Of a stretch of DNA of 64,000 bases, positions 23,953 to 36,829 are shown one piece after another (position 1 is the stretch's first letter; every line of letters begins with the position of its first letter). The DNA comes from Membranipora membranacea (taxonomy: Eukaryota; Bryozoa; Gymnolaemata; Cheilostomatida; Membraniporidae). Location: the NCBI GenBank assembly GCA_914767715.1, contig OU612072.1, positions 20,460,001-20,524,000 on the forward strand, written 5' to 3'. The notes beneath the pieces are model-generated. The model searched no databases. It saw only the letters and a program-made list of their open reading frames with translations, and was not told the origin of the DNA. Position numbers and translations under genes: made by a program.

Positions 23953-24140
23953 GTCGCAAGCATTTTACTGATAACGATCGGCAGTTGATGGCACGCTATT
24001 TCTATCGGCACATTCAAATGAAGAAATGTCCGCAGAAGGAAGAAGTCCTCACTTTCCTAGAAGGGAACCCGATACGTGAGACATCAGATTGGTCGAAAGT
24101 CAAGTTTTGGGTAAAAAAGCAATATTGTAAAAACAAATAA
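23953..24140 (+). CDS. Terminal exon with a basic helical C-terminal domain
   Basis: Acceptor TATTTACAG|GT, then 62 codons to TAA: RKHFTDNDRQLMARYFYRHI, later CPQKEEVLTFLEGNP and WSKVKFWVKKQY. The layout (basic lead, F-T-x-x-D/E, R-x-F-x-x-x-I, K-x-P-x-K-E, W-x-x-V-K-x-W) is that of a small C-terminal helical module seen at the end of many invertebrate zinc-finger or nuclear proteins. Exact family not named. It begins in phase 1. The upstream exon may be 18793-18828. AATAAA strings at about 24430 and 24670 could be poly(A) signals. Confidence 0.5.
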
Positions 24141-26991
24141 ACAATCTTTCACAAAGGGTCCTTCTCTATATATGCTGGATTAACATAGAAATACTGCATT
24201 TTATTCTGTTATATTGTGTCTCTCATTCGATACCCAGTAAATTCCAACTTGCTGTATTACATAAGTTGTGTTACATTTTTTACATACATTACCTTACCAT
24301 GTAATATTTTTTGTAGCTCCGGGTATTCCTGTTTTAAAAATTAACCAGCTTTGATCTTATATGTAATCAGTGTGTTACATGTTTAATGTACTCAATTTTG
24401 AAGCGTGCAATTTTGTTTAATATCTAGTGGAATAAAACTTTTCTGTTTTACTTTAATATGGAACACATATTTCGGTTGCAGTTGGTTGTGTATACATTTA
24501 GCGCAGTATTTTCTACCATTTATCATGCTTCAGTTTGTAGATTGCTGCATGACTCGGGCCAAACGAGCCACGTTTATACTTAGTAGGCTTTTTACTTGAA
24601 TGCTATGTGCTCTGCTCATCATGAAGGTATCATAACAACTCGCATGTTATAGCATTTCTATCTATCAGAATAAATACAACCAGGGCAATAGTACATATTG
24701 AATTTTATTCTCTTAAGATTGGGGGTCACGGAGTGATGATACCACCTAACCATTGTAAAATTTTGAATCTACTGGGCTGCTTAGATTTGAAAGACCCGTT
24801 TAATTGTCATCACCAACTTGTGTGGTGGTTGTGTGGGCATCGGTGCTTTCTATTTCCTTAAGTGCTAACTATCGTGACTTTTATATGGAGATTAACACCA
24901 GGGTATATGAAAACGGGTGAAGTGTTGGCAGGTTCAGAAAGTGACCCCCTCCGGCTCTTTTCGTTGAGGTGTTTTGTTTTTCCAGCCCCCCCCCCCCGTT
25001 CAAAGTAAAGTTCGAGAACGCTCAAAAGTATCCCCTAAGAGTGGATTTTGTGACTAGCATGGTGCCTTTATTTTGAGATTCCAGCCCCTGGGGATTACAG
25101 ACTGCCTTAATATTTATTGTATGGCACTACGGCACAGAGAAGCATGCATTTGGTTTTTAGGGTAATTCAATCTTTAAATTTCACTTTCCAAAGACGTAGG
25201 TAGGTACCTGGTTAGGAGCAAACAGCAGCCCATCATTCGTTGGCTAATGCTGACATCGGCTGCCCTCATTTTATTTACAAAAATAGGGGTAGACCTGCCT
25301 ATTAAAGCTAAGGGTTCGTAATATCCTTATATCGATCCCATTCGTAGGTGTCAAGTGTCCCTGATTGTCAGGATTTTGCCCCTTGTCCCTCAAGGGCAAA
25401 ATGTCCCTGAAATGTCCAGGGAAGTGATTACATGTTCGCGCAAATCTTTAAAGCTGTTTTAGAGTGAACTGAGTAGAGATAATAAGAGTCTTAACATACC
25501 TATCACAAACAATCAAAAAATATGTTTGCGCTCCGCTCACTTTTCTAACGATCTTTCGGGTAAGATTATCAACTAAATATGCCCCTGCTTTAAAGTAAAC
25601 TGCTCTTCCAGACAATCTCCATGTACTTTTCCTCAAAATGTTCTCAAACAGGTTAAGAAATGACACAATTTTCCTCGGCGGCCGGGGCGCTGCTCTGAGC
25701 CCTGTTTGGGGGTCTTATACTGCTCGGGATCCCCAGCCGGTTTGGAATGGCGCCGACCATATATCACATTAGTTGACATCACCATGAGAAAAAATTCCTG
25801 TTAGCCGATTTTCACTTGTTCAACAACACTAGGGTTAATTTATATCCATCATTATCAATCCTGTTCTGAATATCCCTGCCCGTGTGGAATCGTGGTCAGT
25901 AGTAGAGTATAATTAATGGTTTTTAGTCATCTTTCATACATTTCAATGCCTACACTCTGTCTTAGGCCAAAACAACTGACACCCTAGATCTGTATCAGTT
26001 TTCAGGCTCAAGAGAGACTAGGCTTAAACCCCGCTTAAACTTTTTTTCATTTTGTTGAGCTAGCCATATACTTGCACAAGGCAGGCATTTTGAATTGCAT
26101 AAACATACATACAAACATACACTCTGAGTCTGTTATCAGTTATCAGTCCAATCTATTGATACCCTACATCCAGAAAAGTTAGCTAGCAAAAAGTTTGGCT
26201 ATTTGGCCTGTGACAGGTAAATTAGCTACATTTATTTTAGCTACTTGGAATTTCTGCCATTATAGCATATATGAAAGCTAAAAGATTTAGCTAGTTTTAA
26301 TAATTAGCTACCTAAGGTAGTGAAAATGGCGAATTTTTCTGCTGATGAATACTTTCTGGATATAGGGTATGTAATCCATCTCAATGGTCCAATCTTTTCA
26401 TGGGTAGCAATGAGCAACTGGCAGCGAAAATTTGTGTTGTGCCAGAGTCAATGCTCAGTGTCCCTATGTATTTACATGTGGACGGATTTGCTAGCGACAG
26501 AAATTGCTGGAAAGCACCAATGATTTTGATCACATTGGCTTTTTGCAATCTTGATAATTCCAAGACCACCCATAGTATGCCATCACGCACTTGGATGCGG
26601 CTAAGTTGAAGCTTTTACTTCATCAGCCCATACTTATTGAATCGAAATTTTAGGCTTTGGTTTGGGAGCCGCAATAACTCAACTTTTCCATGTCTGAAGA
26701 GATAAAAATAGATATAATATAGTTTAAAGCCATAAACTGTCGTCCCAATTAGCGTTCGTTTAAGTAAAATACAGCCCATGATTGGATATGCTGTTTTTGT
26801 CGGTTGGCTAATGTGATTAACAATGAGAACTTTTGAAAATCGAGAAACTTTGGCGACCAATGCGGCATCTCAAAATTACAATGTCATAGGATAACTCCCA
26901 AAGGCAGTCACATTTACATGAACCTTCCTACTTTGAATGGATAAGTGCGGCCTTGGTGATACCGAATTCGTGCATAAGCGGCCTTTCCTTC
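24141..26991. other. No gene identified; poly-C tract and small hairpin
   Basis: A poly-C run lies at about 24986-24998, and a hairpin (ATTTTGCCCCTT against AAGGGCAAAAT) near 25370-25405. Open frames at 25448-25666 and 26320-26610 show no recognisable family on either strand. Confidence 0.45.
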
Positions 26992-27012
26992 AAAAAAGGT
27001 TGCCCACCCATG
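26992..27012 (-). repeat. hAT-like terminal sequence
   Basis: Read on the minus strand it is CATGGGTGGGCAACCTTTTT, close to the widespread hAT end CAGGGGTGGGCAACC. I could not find the opposite end, so this may be a solo or decayed terminus. Confidence 0.3.
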
Positions 27013-27045
27013 TTCTAAAACTATGTTGTATTTTGTTGTTTTCAG

Positions 27046-27226
27046 ACTCTTTTGTATGAAGACATCGAGTTGTCTGCTCCGACTCCCTCTGAGCCCAACT
27101 CTCCTGCGCTTCTGAGACCTGCTACTGCTACCACACCCTCTACTCATGTATTACCAAAACCTACGTTTAACTCTCAACCACAGTCACACTATGTTATGAT
27201 CGTAGATCATATTCTCCTCATCATCG
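27046..27226 (+). CDS. Putative exon, Pro/Ser/Thr-rich
   Basis: Acceptor TTGTTGTTTTCAG and donor ATCG|GTATGG enclose an open frame with YEDIELSAPTPSEPNSPALL and a Thr/Pro-rich stretch. It ends in phase 1, compatible with the short exon at 27597. No homology recognised. Confidence 0.3.
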
Positions 27227-27596
27227 GTATGGGTGTCAATTGGCTGGAAGAATCTCACTCCTCGAAACTGATTGTAGGTTGCATTGTTACATACATGCAC
27301 CAAATAAGCTTTACATATGTACAAGTGTACTAGTGTTTGGTCCACTACGATGAAAGCAGGTAAAACTGCTGCTCCGTTGTCATGGCAGGTAACTGACAAC
27401 TCCAAAAGTTTCATTTGGAAGATTTTACAAGTTATATGTCTGATTGTCTTAAATATCAATCGACGCAATTCTTTGCTCTAATGTAGTCAGTGATCACAAT
27501 CATTGGACCCTTGCTGTTATACAATACATGTACGCTGCTCATATACTAAAATCATTCGCGTATTTACAATACTTTCATACTTTTTTGTGATTTCAG

Positions 27597-27655
27597 CTAC
27601 TGGTCAGGTTACAGTAACACTGATAATTGATGACGATAGCTCAGCTATGTTGTGA
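27597..27655 (+). CDS. Putative short terminal exon
   Basis: Acceptor TGTGATTTCAG, then 18 codons to TGA (TGQVTVTLIIDDDSSAML). It joins in phase with 27226. The evidence is splice-site and phase compatibility only. Confidence 0.25.
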
Positions 27656-29280
27656 AGTGAAACCTGCAAGTTTGGTTATACGAGCTGATAAAATTGTAAG
27701 GTTCCGGCAGTTGTCGGACTGTTTCATAAGTGCTTGTTTTGATTTTCAAAAAATGGTTTCCTTGTACCTCTGTCTACGTTCCGTTTGACCAAAATTTGGT
27801 TTGATCTGTCATACTGTTTACTTAACAGGGGAAATATAAAAACCCTCCCTGCTTTACTAAATGGTATTGAATACCCATGACCAGCCAGCTACCATACACT
27901 TTGCCATACCAGGTGATTCAGCATCTTCATTTATTTAATCTCCTCAAGATTCGTAGTCATTCGATGAATTGACATGTATAGTGACATTCATAATTGTCAG
28001 ATAATGTGGTGCTGAAAAACAATGGAAATTTTGTTGATACAAACTGTATAAATTGTGGCCGTTATACACATAGCGTTCTATCCATCTTCAGGGTGCTCTG
28101 ACTTCATTTTATTATCAACTGGAACTTGTATTTTGTAGATGACCAATATGCAGTCAGTTGACCGAAAACTGCTGATGCAGAAGACTATTCATACATTCCC
28201 ATAGACCATATATACCATCGCACAAGAATCTCTGATTAAAAAAGGTACATCCCAGTCCGTCAACTACCTGCTACAGCTGTACCAGAGGAGTTGTCTGAAC
28301 TTTTGCACACAAACATTTCCTTTCCTTTTCTACTACTTAATCCAATGATGCCAAGACAATGGTACATACGCCTTGTTGGGGGACATATATTTTTTATAAC
28401 CAAACTGTCATTGTCTGGTAATCATTTCAAGATGAATGTCTCACTTCGCATGTCCAAGTGTGAGAATTTGTGTCTAGCTAAGTTGGATGCATTAAAAAAC
28501 TAACATATTACAAGTTATTACCATATTACAAATTACTAAACTGAATTTTTCTTTATCAAAGAGTTTTTGAAACCTATGCATAAAATTCCTGAACTCTGTA
28601 TTTTAATTTTACAACTGAATTTTTTAACGAGATGTCCTGATCTTAATTATGTGTAATCATTGACAATTAGTAACTGACCTTTTTACAGTTTTTCTCTCAC
28701 ATTTTTATTGCTCTGACAAAACAAAATATTTCTCAGACTTACGTTGGAGACAGGAATAAACTATCTATCTATCTATTCCCTGTAATGTAATACTCAGATG
28801 ATAGATATATTTATTATTATTTTTTCATATTATTATTTCAGACCATAATTTTTCTATTATTCCATTACCTGTCTGACTTATACAATAATTACACTGTGCC
28901 GCGCCAGGAAATTATACATACTAGTCTTGAGAGAACTGCTCTTTTATAGTGAACACTGTGGTTTTATCGTAGCCAATGATTTGGCATATCAGATTTCCGT
29001 ATATAAACTGGATAGAAAAAATGAATCAGCTCAATTTATATTGCCGTTGTTGCTGTTTTGAATGCAAATTACTAAGTCCAATAATAGCAACAGAATGTAA
29101 ACACTCTCAAGTATCAGGTGCTCCAAAATGGCACAACTTTTACTTGACCACAATTTCTATGACCGCAAATTCTCACTGTGTGGAAAATATGAAAATTTAA
29201 TTAACAGCGGTAGCTCAAGAATTGAGGTGTTTCAAAGCACAATTATGTGGCTACCTGAGTTTAAAATGTGTGTTCTGTAG
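27656..29280. other. No confident gene; weak open frames
   Basis: An open stretch at about 28245-28503 (VRQLPATAVPEELSELL, later PRQWYIRLVGGHIFF) and one at 28976-29200 are Cys- or aromatic-rich. They lack clear splice support or family resemblance. A short CTAT run lies near 28765-28782. Confidence 0.35.
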
Positions 29281-29422
29281 TGGTAAACCTGGAGTCATTC
29301 AAGTTTTGAACAAAATACAATCCAATGATGCCAAGCTGTCTCCCTCCCAAACCTCATCCACAGCCACAACAACACCACATGACCACAGCAAACCAATAGG
29401 AGACAGTTTGAGTCCAGGCTAA
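29281..29422 (+). CDS. Putative terminal exon, Ser/Thr-rich tail
   Basis: Acceptor TGTGTTCTGTAG, then GKPGVIQVLNKIQSNDAKL and a Ser/Thr/Pro-rich C-terminus to TAA at 29420-29422. Overlapping AATAAA signals 73-82 bp downstream support a 3' end here. The family is not recognised and the upstream exons were not resolved. Confidence 0.4.
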
Positions 29423-29494
29423 TATTCCACTGAAAGTTGCTGTGTAGCTATATATGTGGGTAATTTATTCAACATAGTATTCACCTTACATTTA

Positions 29495-29504
29495 AATAAA
29501 TAAA
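29495..29504 (+). promoter_or_regulatory. Overlapping poly(A) signals AATAAATAAA
   Basis: Two overlapping AATAAA hexamers followed by a GT-rich stretch, downstream of the putative terminal exon ending at 29422. Confidence 0.4.
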
Positions 29505-30844
29505 ATGTGTACTTTTATTTTCTATGAAGTTTTGATATTGTACTGGAAATAAGGGACTATTTGTCAGAGTATTATGTTGCTGGATTCAATTGCTATCCAG
29601 AAGATAAATTATTTCCTCTCTTGTCTGTCGAGGTTGATTGAACCACTACATACATCTTTTATGTATGGGCACTGGAAATATTTTCACAGATTTTTTGCAT
29701 AGGGCTTTTCCTGGCCTTTCCTCCTCCTGTTGACTATTTGATCTCCAGTTTCATAAGCATTTTTTCCAACAAGCAAACATAGAAAGGTTTATGTGAGATT
29801 TTTGTCGGGCTAGGCAATACCGAAATGGAATATTCAAAACTCCATTTATACATGTATGTATATGTTGCATAATGAAAATCGCAGAACTAAAAAACTAAAA
29901 ACAGATGTGCCTATTATGTCTAGATCTTTGCTAAAACATGGCAATTTTTGAATTCCCATCCAGTTTCTATGTCATGCAACAATGTGATGTGGTACGATAA
30001 TACTGGCTCTCAAAATTTCAATACCGTCCAGCCTAAGATTATTACTACGTGCGATGCCAGATCTGGCTATGGTCAGTGCCATATTTAAAGTGGGAGTACA
30101 CTGCTGCTGATGTTCGACCATTCATCCTCAAACTCGTCTCTGCATGTAGCTTTATCCAAATAATGTATGCTTTTTTGTGGATGTATCCACCATCTCGGCT
30201 TATACTCCCACCAATTGTTGGTGATGACATCTTATGGCCTGCTGCTAATTAAATACAGGCAAACTTGTGCCATAATTCCTACAAAAGACGACACATCACA
30301 TCACATCTGCCTTGCTGTTTCTACAATTTCTCCTTGGAACTAGATATGTACAACGAAAATGAGGGGAAAATAAGATATTGCGTATTTAACTAGTTAACTA
30401 TTTAGTTCGTCTTAATTCGGATCAAAAAGGATTTTATCAAATTGTGTGAGCTGAACAAGGTTGCAAAACAACAGGAAACAAACAAGATGATGATGAATGA
30501 TGGAGTTGTCACTCTGTCCTATAAAATCATACAACTAGGTGCAATTAAGAACTTAAGGTAACATAACTCCAAAAAATGAATATCTGGATTATTTTAAAGG
30601 GCAAACAACTTCAAATGAAAGGTCCCCAATTGGACCTGATTTTAAGATTAACACACCTCAGAACATTACTCAACAAACAAGGATATGTGTTTGGTGTAAG
30701 TTAACACAAAAATGATGTTTGATGACAACCAAGGACCTGGAGTAAAATCTGCCCGTCTCGATGCTGAGGGCATTTCCTGGGTGCCGAAAAAGCCAAAAAA
30801 ACACTTTTTGCAAACGAGGACGTCTTCAAATGGACCAAGGTCCT
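29505..30844. other. No gene seen
   Basis: An overlapping pair of antiparallel open frames at 30045-30252 has no supporting motif or splice context. The rest is AT-rich spacer. Confidence 0.4.
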
Positions 30845-30975
30845 TAATTGACTATGTGTGTGTGTGTGACAGGGTCTGCGTTTGCCTATACATACAAGAG
30901 CAAGCACGCACGCATGCATGCACACACACGCATACATACATATACATACACATACATGCACATACATACATACTT
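30845..30975. repeat. Microsatellite (GTGT / GCACGCAT / CATACA), middle copy
   Basis: Positional equivalent of 3195-3362 and 63613-63805 at the start of the second copy of block B. It is shorter and differently mixed. Confidence 0.85.
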
Positions 30976-30984
30976 ACCTCTATT

Positions 30985-32190
30985 ATGGTAAAATATAAAG
31001 GTCCTAACATGGTTGACATGCAAAAAGCGGCATTTTGCAGCTAATTTGCAAGTAATTTAGACAAATCGTCTTCCAAACAAGGAATTATTTACCACTAAGA
31101 ATGAGATATAGGTAGGCAAGCAAATTAGTGCATGGACGATTGATACCAACATTCAATCATCTGGAGGACATACTATCTTGTAAAAATAAACCAATGTAAG
31201 TAAGTTCTTGGTTCACCAGAGCTTATCAACCTGAAGATATTGCAAGTGGTGTCCATTTTTCTCAAGGTTACTCATCTGTCACAGTAGCGCAAGGGACAAT
31301 AAAAACCAACTGCTTGCGTATTGCATTGTGGGATACTAATAAAATTCATTATTAAATATTTGACAGCTTTTTTTTCCCTTAAACCACCTGCCTCTCCCAC
31401 CCAAAACCTGTTCAGCTGTTCTAATAGTGCCCTCTAAACCTTTTTCGAGGAGTACAGACGGGCATTGAAATTTAAGGGAGAAAGGGTTTTGAAAATTATC
31501 AAAATTCATATTGAGCTATGTTGTTTAAACATGTTGAACTGTAATTTTCGGACTGAAAATTGATGATGCAGGGGGTGACCGCTGACTTAGGTACAGTCAG
31601 GTTGGAAGCCATGGGGGCCTTTAGGGCAAATCGTGGCCTGACTAATTATTTTAAAACAACCCCAACCATTAGACAGGTTGGAATAGAAAACAAAGTTCCT
31701 GCGCGTTGCATTGTGGGATATTCATCCACTTATCTAAGAATATTTGGCAGCCTAAAATCTATTTGATCAAAAGTGAGGAAAAGGAAAGACATATATAATT
31801 CTCTCAAAATAAAGGAGAAGATTGTGATTGTTTGTGCCACCTGTGAACGTTATTACAGCAGGCTGTGAAATTCAATCAAATAATAAAATATTTTATGAAT
31901 TGAATAATTTGTCCTACACATCTTAGCAAAAGCCTAAAGGAACCAAGCTGTCAAGTTTCAGAAAATTTCCAAATAACAGTATCTACATTGCATTGTGGGA
32001 TATCATATTACTGCAGGACTATAATATATGGTGTCTTGAGGTGCAAATGGCTGTTGTTTTAATATTTTTTACTTCAAATAGGAAGGGAATTGATAATTAG
32101 TCTGACTCAACAACACCTGATACACAAAATCACAATGACTGCCAGCAGAACCAGAATTAAACAAAGTCCACACAGATCATAACCTAATTA
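30985..32190. repeat. Duplicated block B, copy 2 (partner 3390-4640)
   Basis: Collinear with copy 1, including the three GCATTGCATTGTGGGATA-type motifs at about 31319, 31705 and 31986. It ends where the SINE tandem begins. Confidence 0.85.
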
Positions 32191-32236
32191 TTTTAAAACA
32201 ACCCCAACCATTAGACAGGTTGGAATAGATAACAAC

Positions 32237-33212
32237 GACCCATTCTTTTTTGGGGATAGTGAGATGGCGCAATCGATTAGCGCGCTTGCTATTCACTGCC
32301 AGGCGACTAGTGCCGCAGGAGTTGTGGGTTCGGATCCCACTGGGGGAGCTTTCATTGTTGATTGTTCCAGCCCCCAGCACCATCGGGTGTATACCTCTCC
32401 TGTGTACTTGTCTACTGACTGACTCATGGAAAGACATGTGACAGCATGGAAAGACATGCTGACAAGCTGGAAAGACAGCTAAAACTACTACAAGGGGTCC
32501 CAGCAATGGGCCATGTAAGGCCAATAACCCTAACACGTACGCTGTGTTTCATAGGGTGGCAATGGTGGATTGGAATGTGCTGTGGGATGAGAGAACACAA
32601 CTCCGAGTAGTGAATAGCGGGCTTTCTAATTAGCGCCATCGACCCATTCTTTTTTGGAGATGGTGAGATGGCGCAATCGGTTAGCGTGCTTGCTATTCAC
32701 TGCCAGGCGACTAGTGCCGCAGGAGTTGTGGGTTCGGATCCCACTGGGGGAGCTTTCATTGTTGACTGTTCCAGCCCCCAGCACCCTCGGGTGTATACCT
32801 CTCCTGTGTACTTGTCTACTGACTGACTCATGGAAAGACATATGACAGCATGGAAAGACATGCTGACAAGCTGGAAAGACAGCTAAACCTACTACAAGGG
32901 GTTCCAGTAATGGGACATGTAAGGCCAATAACCCTAACACGTACGCTGTGTTTCATAGGGTGGCAATGGTGGATTGGAATGTGCTGTGGGATGAGAGAAC
33001 ACAACTCCGAGTAGTGAATAGCGGGCTATCTAATACACGCCATCGACCCATTCTTTTTTGGGGATGGTGCGATGGCGCAATCGGTTAGCGCGCTTGCTAT
33101 TCACTGCCAGGCGACTAGTGCCGCAGGAGTTGTGGGTTCGAGTCCCACTGGGGGAGCTTTCATTGTTGATTGTTCCAGCCCCCAGCACCCTCGGGTGTAT
33201 ACCTCTCCTGAG
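32237..33212 (+). repeat. Tandem of 2.4 tRNA-derived SINE units (404-bp period)
   Basis: Units start with GACCCATTCTTTTTTGG at 32237, 32641 and 33045, exactly 404 bp apart. Each carries a Pol III A box (TGGCGCAATCGGTTAGCG; GATTAG in unit 1) and B box (GGTTCGGATCC in units 1-2, GGTTCGAGTCC in unit 3) with a perfect GTGGG/CCCAC T stem in unit 3. The acceptor ends do not pair, so these are not tRNA genes. Unit 3 is cut at 33212, where block C resumes. Sister units differ at only a few positions, so the tandem is recent. Open frames through it (SPSGIRTHNSC and relatives) are incidental. Confidence 0.85.
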
Positions 33213-34960
33213 AATAATATGGCAAAGTCTGGTTGGTGTACCACCCTTCCCATCCCTGCGCTAGATTCGGGTATCACAAACTGGCTCTTGGATTTCTATA
33301 GCGTAATGTCTCAGAGTAAATCAGCGAGTTTTTGCTCACATTGCCATAGTAACAGGAGGAGATGAAGGTCTAAAGACTACCAAAGAACAGAAACATTTCT
33401 TTAGTCAGGCAGTTAGTTACCTATGATAAAGTTGTGTCAGATTTGCGGGACAATAAAATTAAAAGCTCTACTTGACATGAACTATTGATGGTGGAGAGAG
33501 TGCCTTGCATGAGAGAAGATAACTCTCATTATCTGCATTATGATATCACAGTACCCCTAAAACATGCTTTTGTCTTTTGGTAACCATTAAATTCTAATTA
33601 ATAAGGTCATATGTAGACAATATTTTGTGTAGTAAATCTGATGGCTATTGTGGTTGGTCAAGATTAAAGGCTGACTTCCTGCGGCGGTAACATTCGCCTT
33701 GTTCGTTCCTCATACTCCCACCCCCACCATTGCTTTTTTAAGGATCGCATTGACTTTCTCACAATGATGTATGCGAAATATAAATACTTTGACTATAGAC
33801 TACATAAGACTAAAGGCCTATGTTTGTTAGATATGTTGAACTGCAAGGTAATACATCTATCTTGTGACTGAAATGAAATAAAAGTCTCTGAAGGCCACCG
33901 CTCTTTTTAGGCAGACAGATTGGAACAATCTTTTGAGATCAGCCTGTATCTGGGTTTATTACAGAATAATCATCCTATCTCAAACAACAGAACCATGGAT
34001 AATAGAAAACACAAAACAATTTTGCATTGCATTGTGGGAATAACTTATTCAAAAAATTTCTACAGCTGAAGATTATTTTTAATATTGAGATATTGATGAA
34101 AGTCATATATTGTTTTAAAAGCGATATTACCACCTTCCCACGCGGTCGTGAGGGTTTTTACCTCAAAGTGCTGAGCCGGTTGAGGATGGCGAGCGACAAG
34201 GTGAGTCAGCAACAAGGTAAGATTACTTGCCGTATTATTACTTTTATGAGTGTCACGCAGGTTGTACGATGATACATTGGTGGTTGACAACTGAGCGTGC
34301 GCCGTATGAGTGCGGGCGAGGCGTTCTGAAGCACGCTTGGATGGCAAGGTGCCGAGGTGCCGGATAGCCAGAGCGTATGCGACTGAACTTACCATACTCT
34401 ACCTAGTCCCGCTGCAAGTATCATAGAAGCACTTTGTGCACCGCCCGCAGAAGCAACCTTCACACAGGGCTGAAGGACACGCAAAGCTTGTTGATGCCGC
34501 CGTTGACTAGTGAGCATGAAGCTAGTCGTGAGGCCTGCCCTCGACACTTTTAGTTTGAAGTGCAACAGGCTGCTCAGCTTGACGCCGCGGTGCCAGCATG
34601 GAAAAACAGCCTTTGGAAAAATGACTTTGCTCGAAAGCACTTGTATGGTAACGCAGGTTGCGACACTGGACGTTGATGGAAGTTTTCCTGGAAATATTTT
34701 GAGACATGAGACGGTGCGCCCCACAATGGACAGGCATGCATTAAGAAGCAATATCTGGATGCACTGCTGCAATAGACTGTCTCACCATGGGTCAAAGGCC
34801 TCAATGTCACTCTCTCCGATACCGATCGCCGACGCGCCTCAGCCGATAATGTGATTTTGCATTTGCGTGCTCCGTCAATCGACGCTGCACAGCAGTGCCG
34901 CCATCAGTATGTTAGTGCTCCTCAAAGCTCAAAATTCAGTAAGTTGAAGCGGGCGGCCTG
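33213..34960. repeat. Duplicated block C, copy 2 (partner 5686-7471)
   Basis: Collinear with copy 1, including the GCATTGCATTGTGGGA motif at 34023. It diverges at about 34540, where a different version of the GC-rich segment (also like 45838-46400) is present. Just beyond, at about 34990-35032, a short palindrome ACTGTACCACC...GGTACAGT occurs. Confidence 0.8.
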
Positions 34961-35399
34961 CGCGACCGTCGCTGATTGCAAGTGATCCCCCGACACTGTA
35001 CCACCTTGGCGGTACAGTGACACTGTACCACCGCGCTGCGTCATCGCAATAAGATTGTTACCATGATATTTGTGTCAAACTTTGAAATTAAAATCTAACA
35101 TAACTGTATAACTCAGGGCTCTCAATTACTGAGATTTAGTCCCAGTTGCTTAGATTTTTGGGCATGAATATGAGTCAAAAACTTGGATTTCCCCTCATAT
35201 TCATATCCATACAGAGCTATTTGTTTGAACACCGAACCACCACCATGTTCCTGGCTCTAGGACTTTCAGATTTTGCAGCTGGTTACTAATGAAATATGAT
35301 TTGTTGGTGAATGACGAAAGATTTAACGATATCTATTAGCTGGCAGAATAGATAGAATGGTGGAATAATTTGTGAGTTCATCATTATTTATATTCAGTT

Positions 35400-35960
35400 T
35401 CTTTATTCTGTGAATATTCTTTCTCAGCTTAGATCAAACATATCGGTGTACAATATCGACAATATAAGGCCAGACAAGCTTCAACATCTTCACTGTTATT
35501 CTGTCAGGTCCTGTACTTTTACTAACAGGAATGTGGAACAATATACTTGCACATGTGAAAGGGGTGAATTGTGGTATGTCTGACAAATTATGTTCTGATA
35601 CGGAAAGTGCCATCTCGTCCGTTACAGCAAGCTTCTTTGTGATTGATTTTCCAATGGATGTGAAATGGCTGTTAATTATTGATCTGTACTCAAGTTTGTC
35701 GCAGGGAAAGTTTGCTTCTTTTTATTCTTCAAAATATCCCAAACAGGTTTGGTATTACCTTTAGACTCTTAAATAGTATTAGCAATAGCTCTTTTCTTCG
35801 TTTGTTTTGTTTATCATATTAGTGACATAATTTTGCTGTTATTTATATCTTTCCCAATCACCGTTTTGTTTGAGTTGATTTTTGATATTGATGTTCGTTT
35901 TTACCTCATCATCCTACCATTTCTGAAGATTATGCGTTCAAACAAAAGGAGTCTTCTTAA
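35400..35960 (-). pseudogene. LINE ORF2 fragment before/at RT motif 1, decayed
   Basis: On the minus strand, frames interrupted by stops read KGNTKPVWDILKNKK, then KSTGPDRITVKMLKLV. The latter matches the K-x-x-GPD-x-I-x-x-x-LK motif opening the RT domain of CR1/jockey-type elements. Downstream RT motifs are lost. The plus-strand frame at 35531-35764 is a shadow of this. Confidence 0.55.
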
Positions 35961-36319
35961 ACACGAGTTTTGATATAAGATGATTAAAATGCCTACAGAA
36001 CTTTTGAAACATTTAGTCTATTGATCTTTCACTCAACTCAGTATTGGTACTCATGAGCTGAATTCAAAACAGCTTCCATTTACACTGTCAGTTAAATTCC
36101 GCAGTAATTTCCCAAACTCAGCAATCTTATGCGAGTCATTTTCCGTAGAATTATCATAGCACACAACTAAGGTATGATGTCAAGCTGGAAAAATCTTTTT
36201 GTGACGTTAGGAAACAATTGATGTCGCACCCCCTGACAGTTATACACAATTTACCATAAGGCTTCCATCATTATGGCTGGCCAGTGTTCATGTGTTGCAA
36301 AATACACAAATAGTTGCTT

Positions 36320-36640
36320 TCTTGCACTTTTGCTTTACAAATTAATTCCTCTCAGTGCCAATTCGAGACACTTGCTACGTCAGCAAATTCATTACTAAAT
36401 TCATACTCAAGAGTCATCATACCCGGCCCTGTCCTTCAATGCTCTTGTAGGAGGTCCCTGCGTTTCTCATCGGAGTATACTAAGATTGTGTATTTTGGAA
36501 ACAGCCTTTAATTCATTATGTGTGTGAAGCCTCTGATAGGAGGGGAAGTACCTAGTAACTGTAGGCTGTTGTCATGTGTTTCTATATCAATGTATATCAC
36601 AGGGGCGGGTTAGGCAGGCATGGTATTGAGAACTGTCGGC
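36320..36640 (+). repeat. Dispersed repeat with degenerate GATA dyad
   Basis: Matches 4870-5250 and 600-900. The left site is CTGATAGGAG at 36532 and the right site is decayed to TCTATATCAA. It shows the same module losing its sites. Confidence 0.55.
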
Positions 36641-36829
36641 ATCCACATTCCTACCAGTGTAAACATCCTGTGGCCATGAACAGGCCTAATGAGTTTAAAG
36701 CTGTCTGAACTGGAATGAGAACACTGCCATTGTTCTTTAGACTACATGGTGAATACGGATCTGATCACAACGTTATTTAAAAAAAAAATGGAGAATAGGT
36801 GAATATTACCATTCTCCTCACAACGATGA

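Noticed and set aside
32264-32356. Functional tRNA gene in the SINE units
   Set aside because: A and B boxes are good but the acceptor strands do not pair and no plausible anticodon arm forms.
32177-33365. Open frames of 60-119 codons repeated three times on both strands
   Set aside because: They lie across tRNA-like promoter boxes of the tandem SINE units. Similarity between them reflects the DNA repeat, not a protein family.
34060-34860. Overlapping frames of up to 127 codons on both strands
   Set aside because: They fall in a GC-rich dispersed repeat. The matching frames in the 7-kb and 46-kb copies are not conserved.
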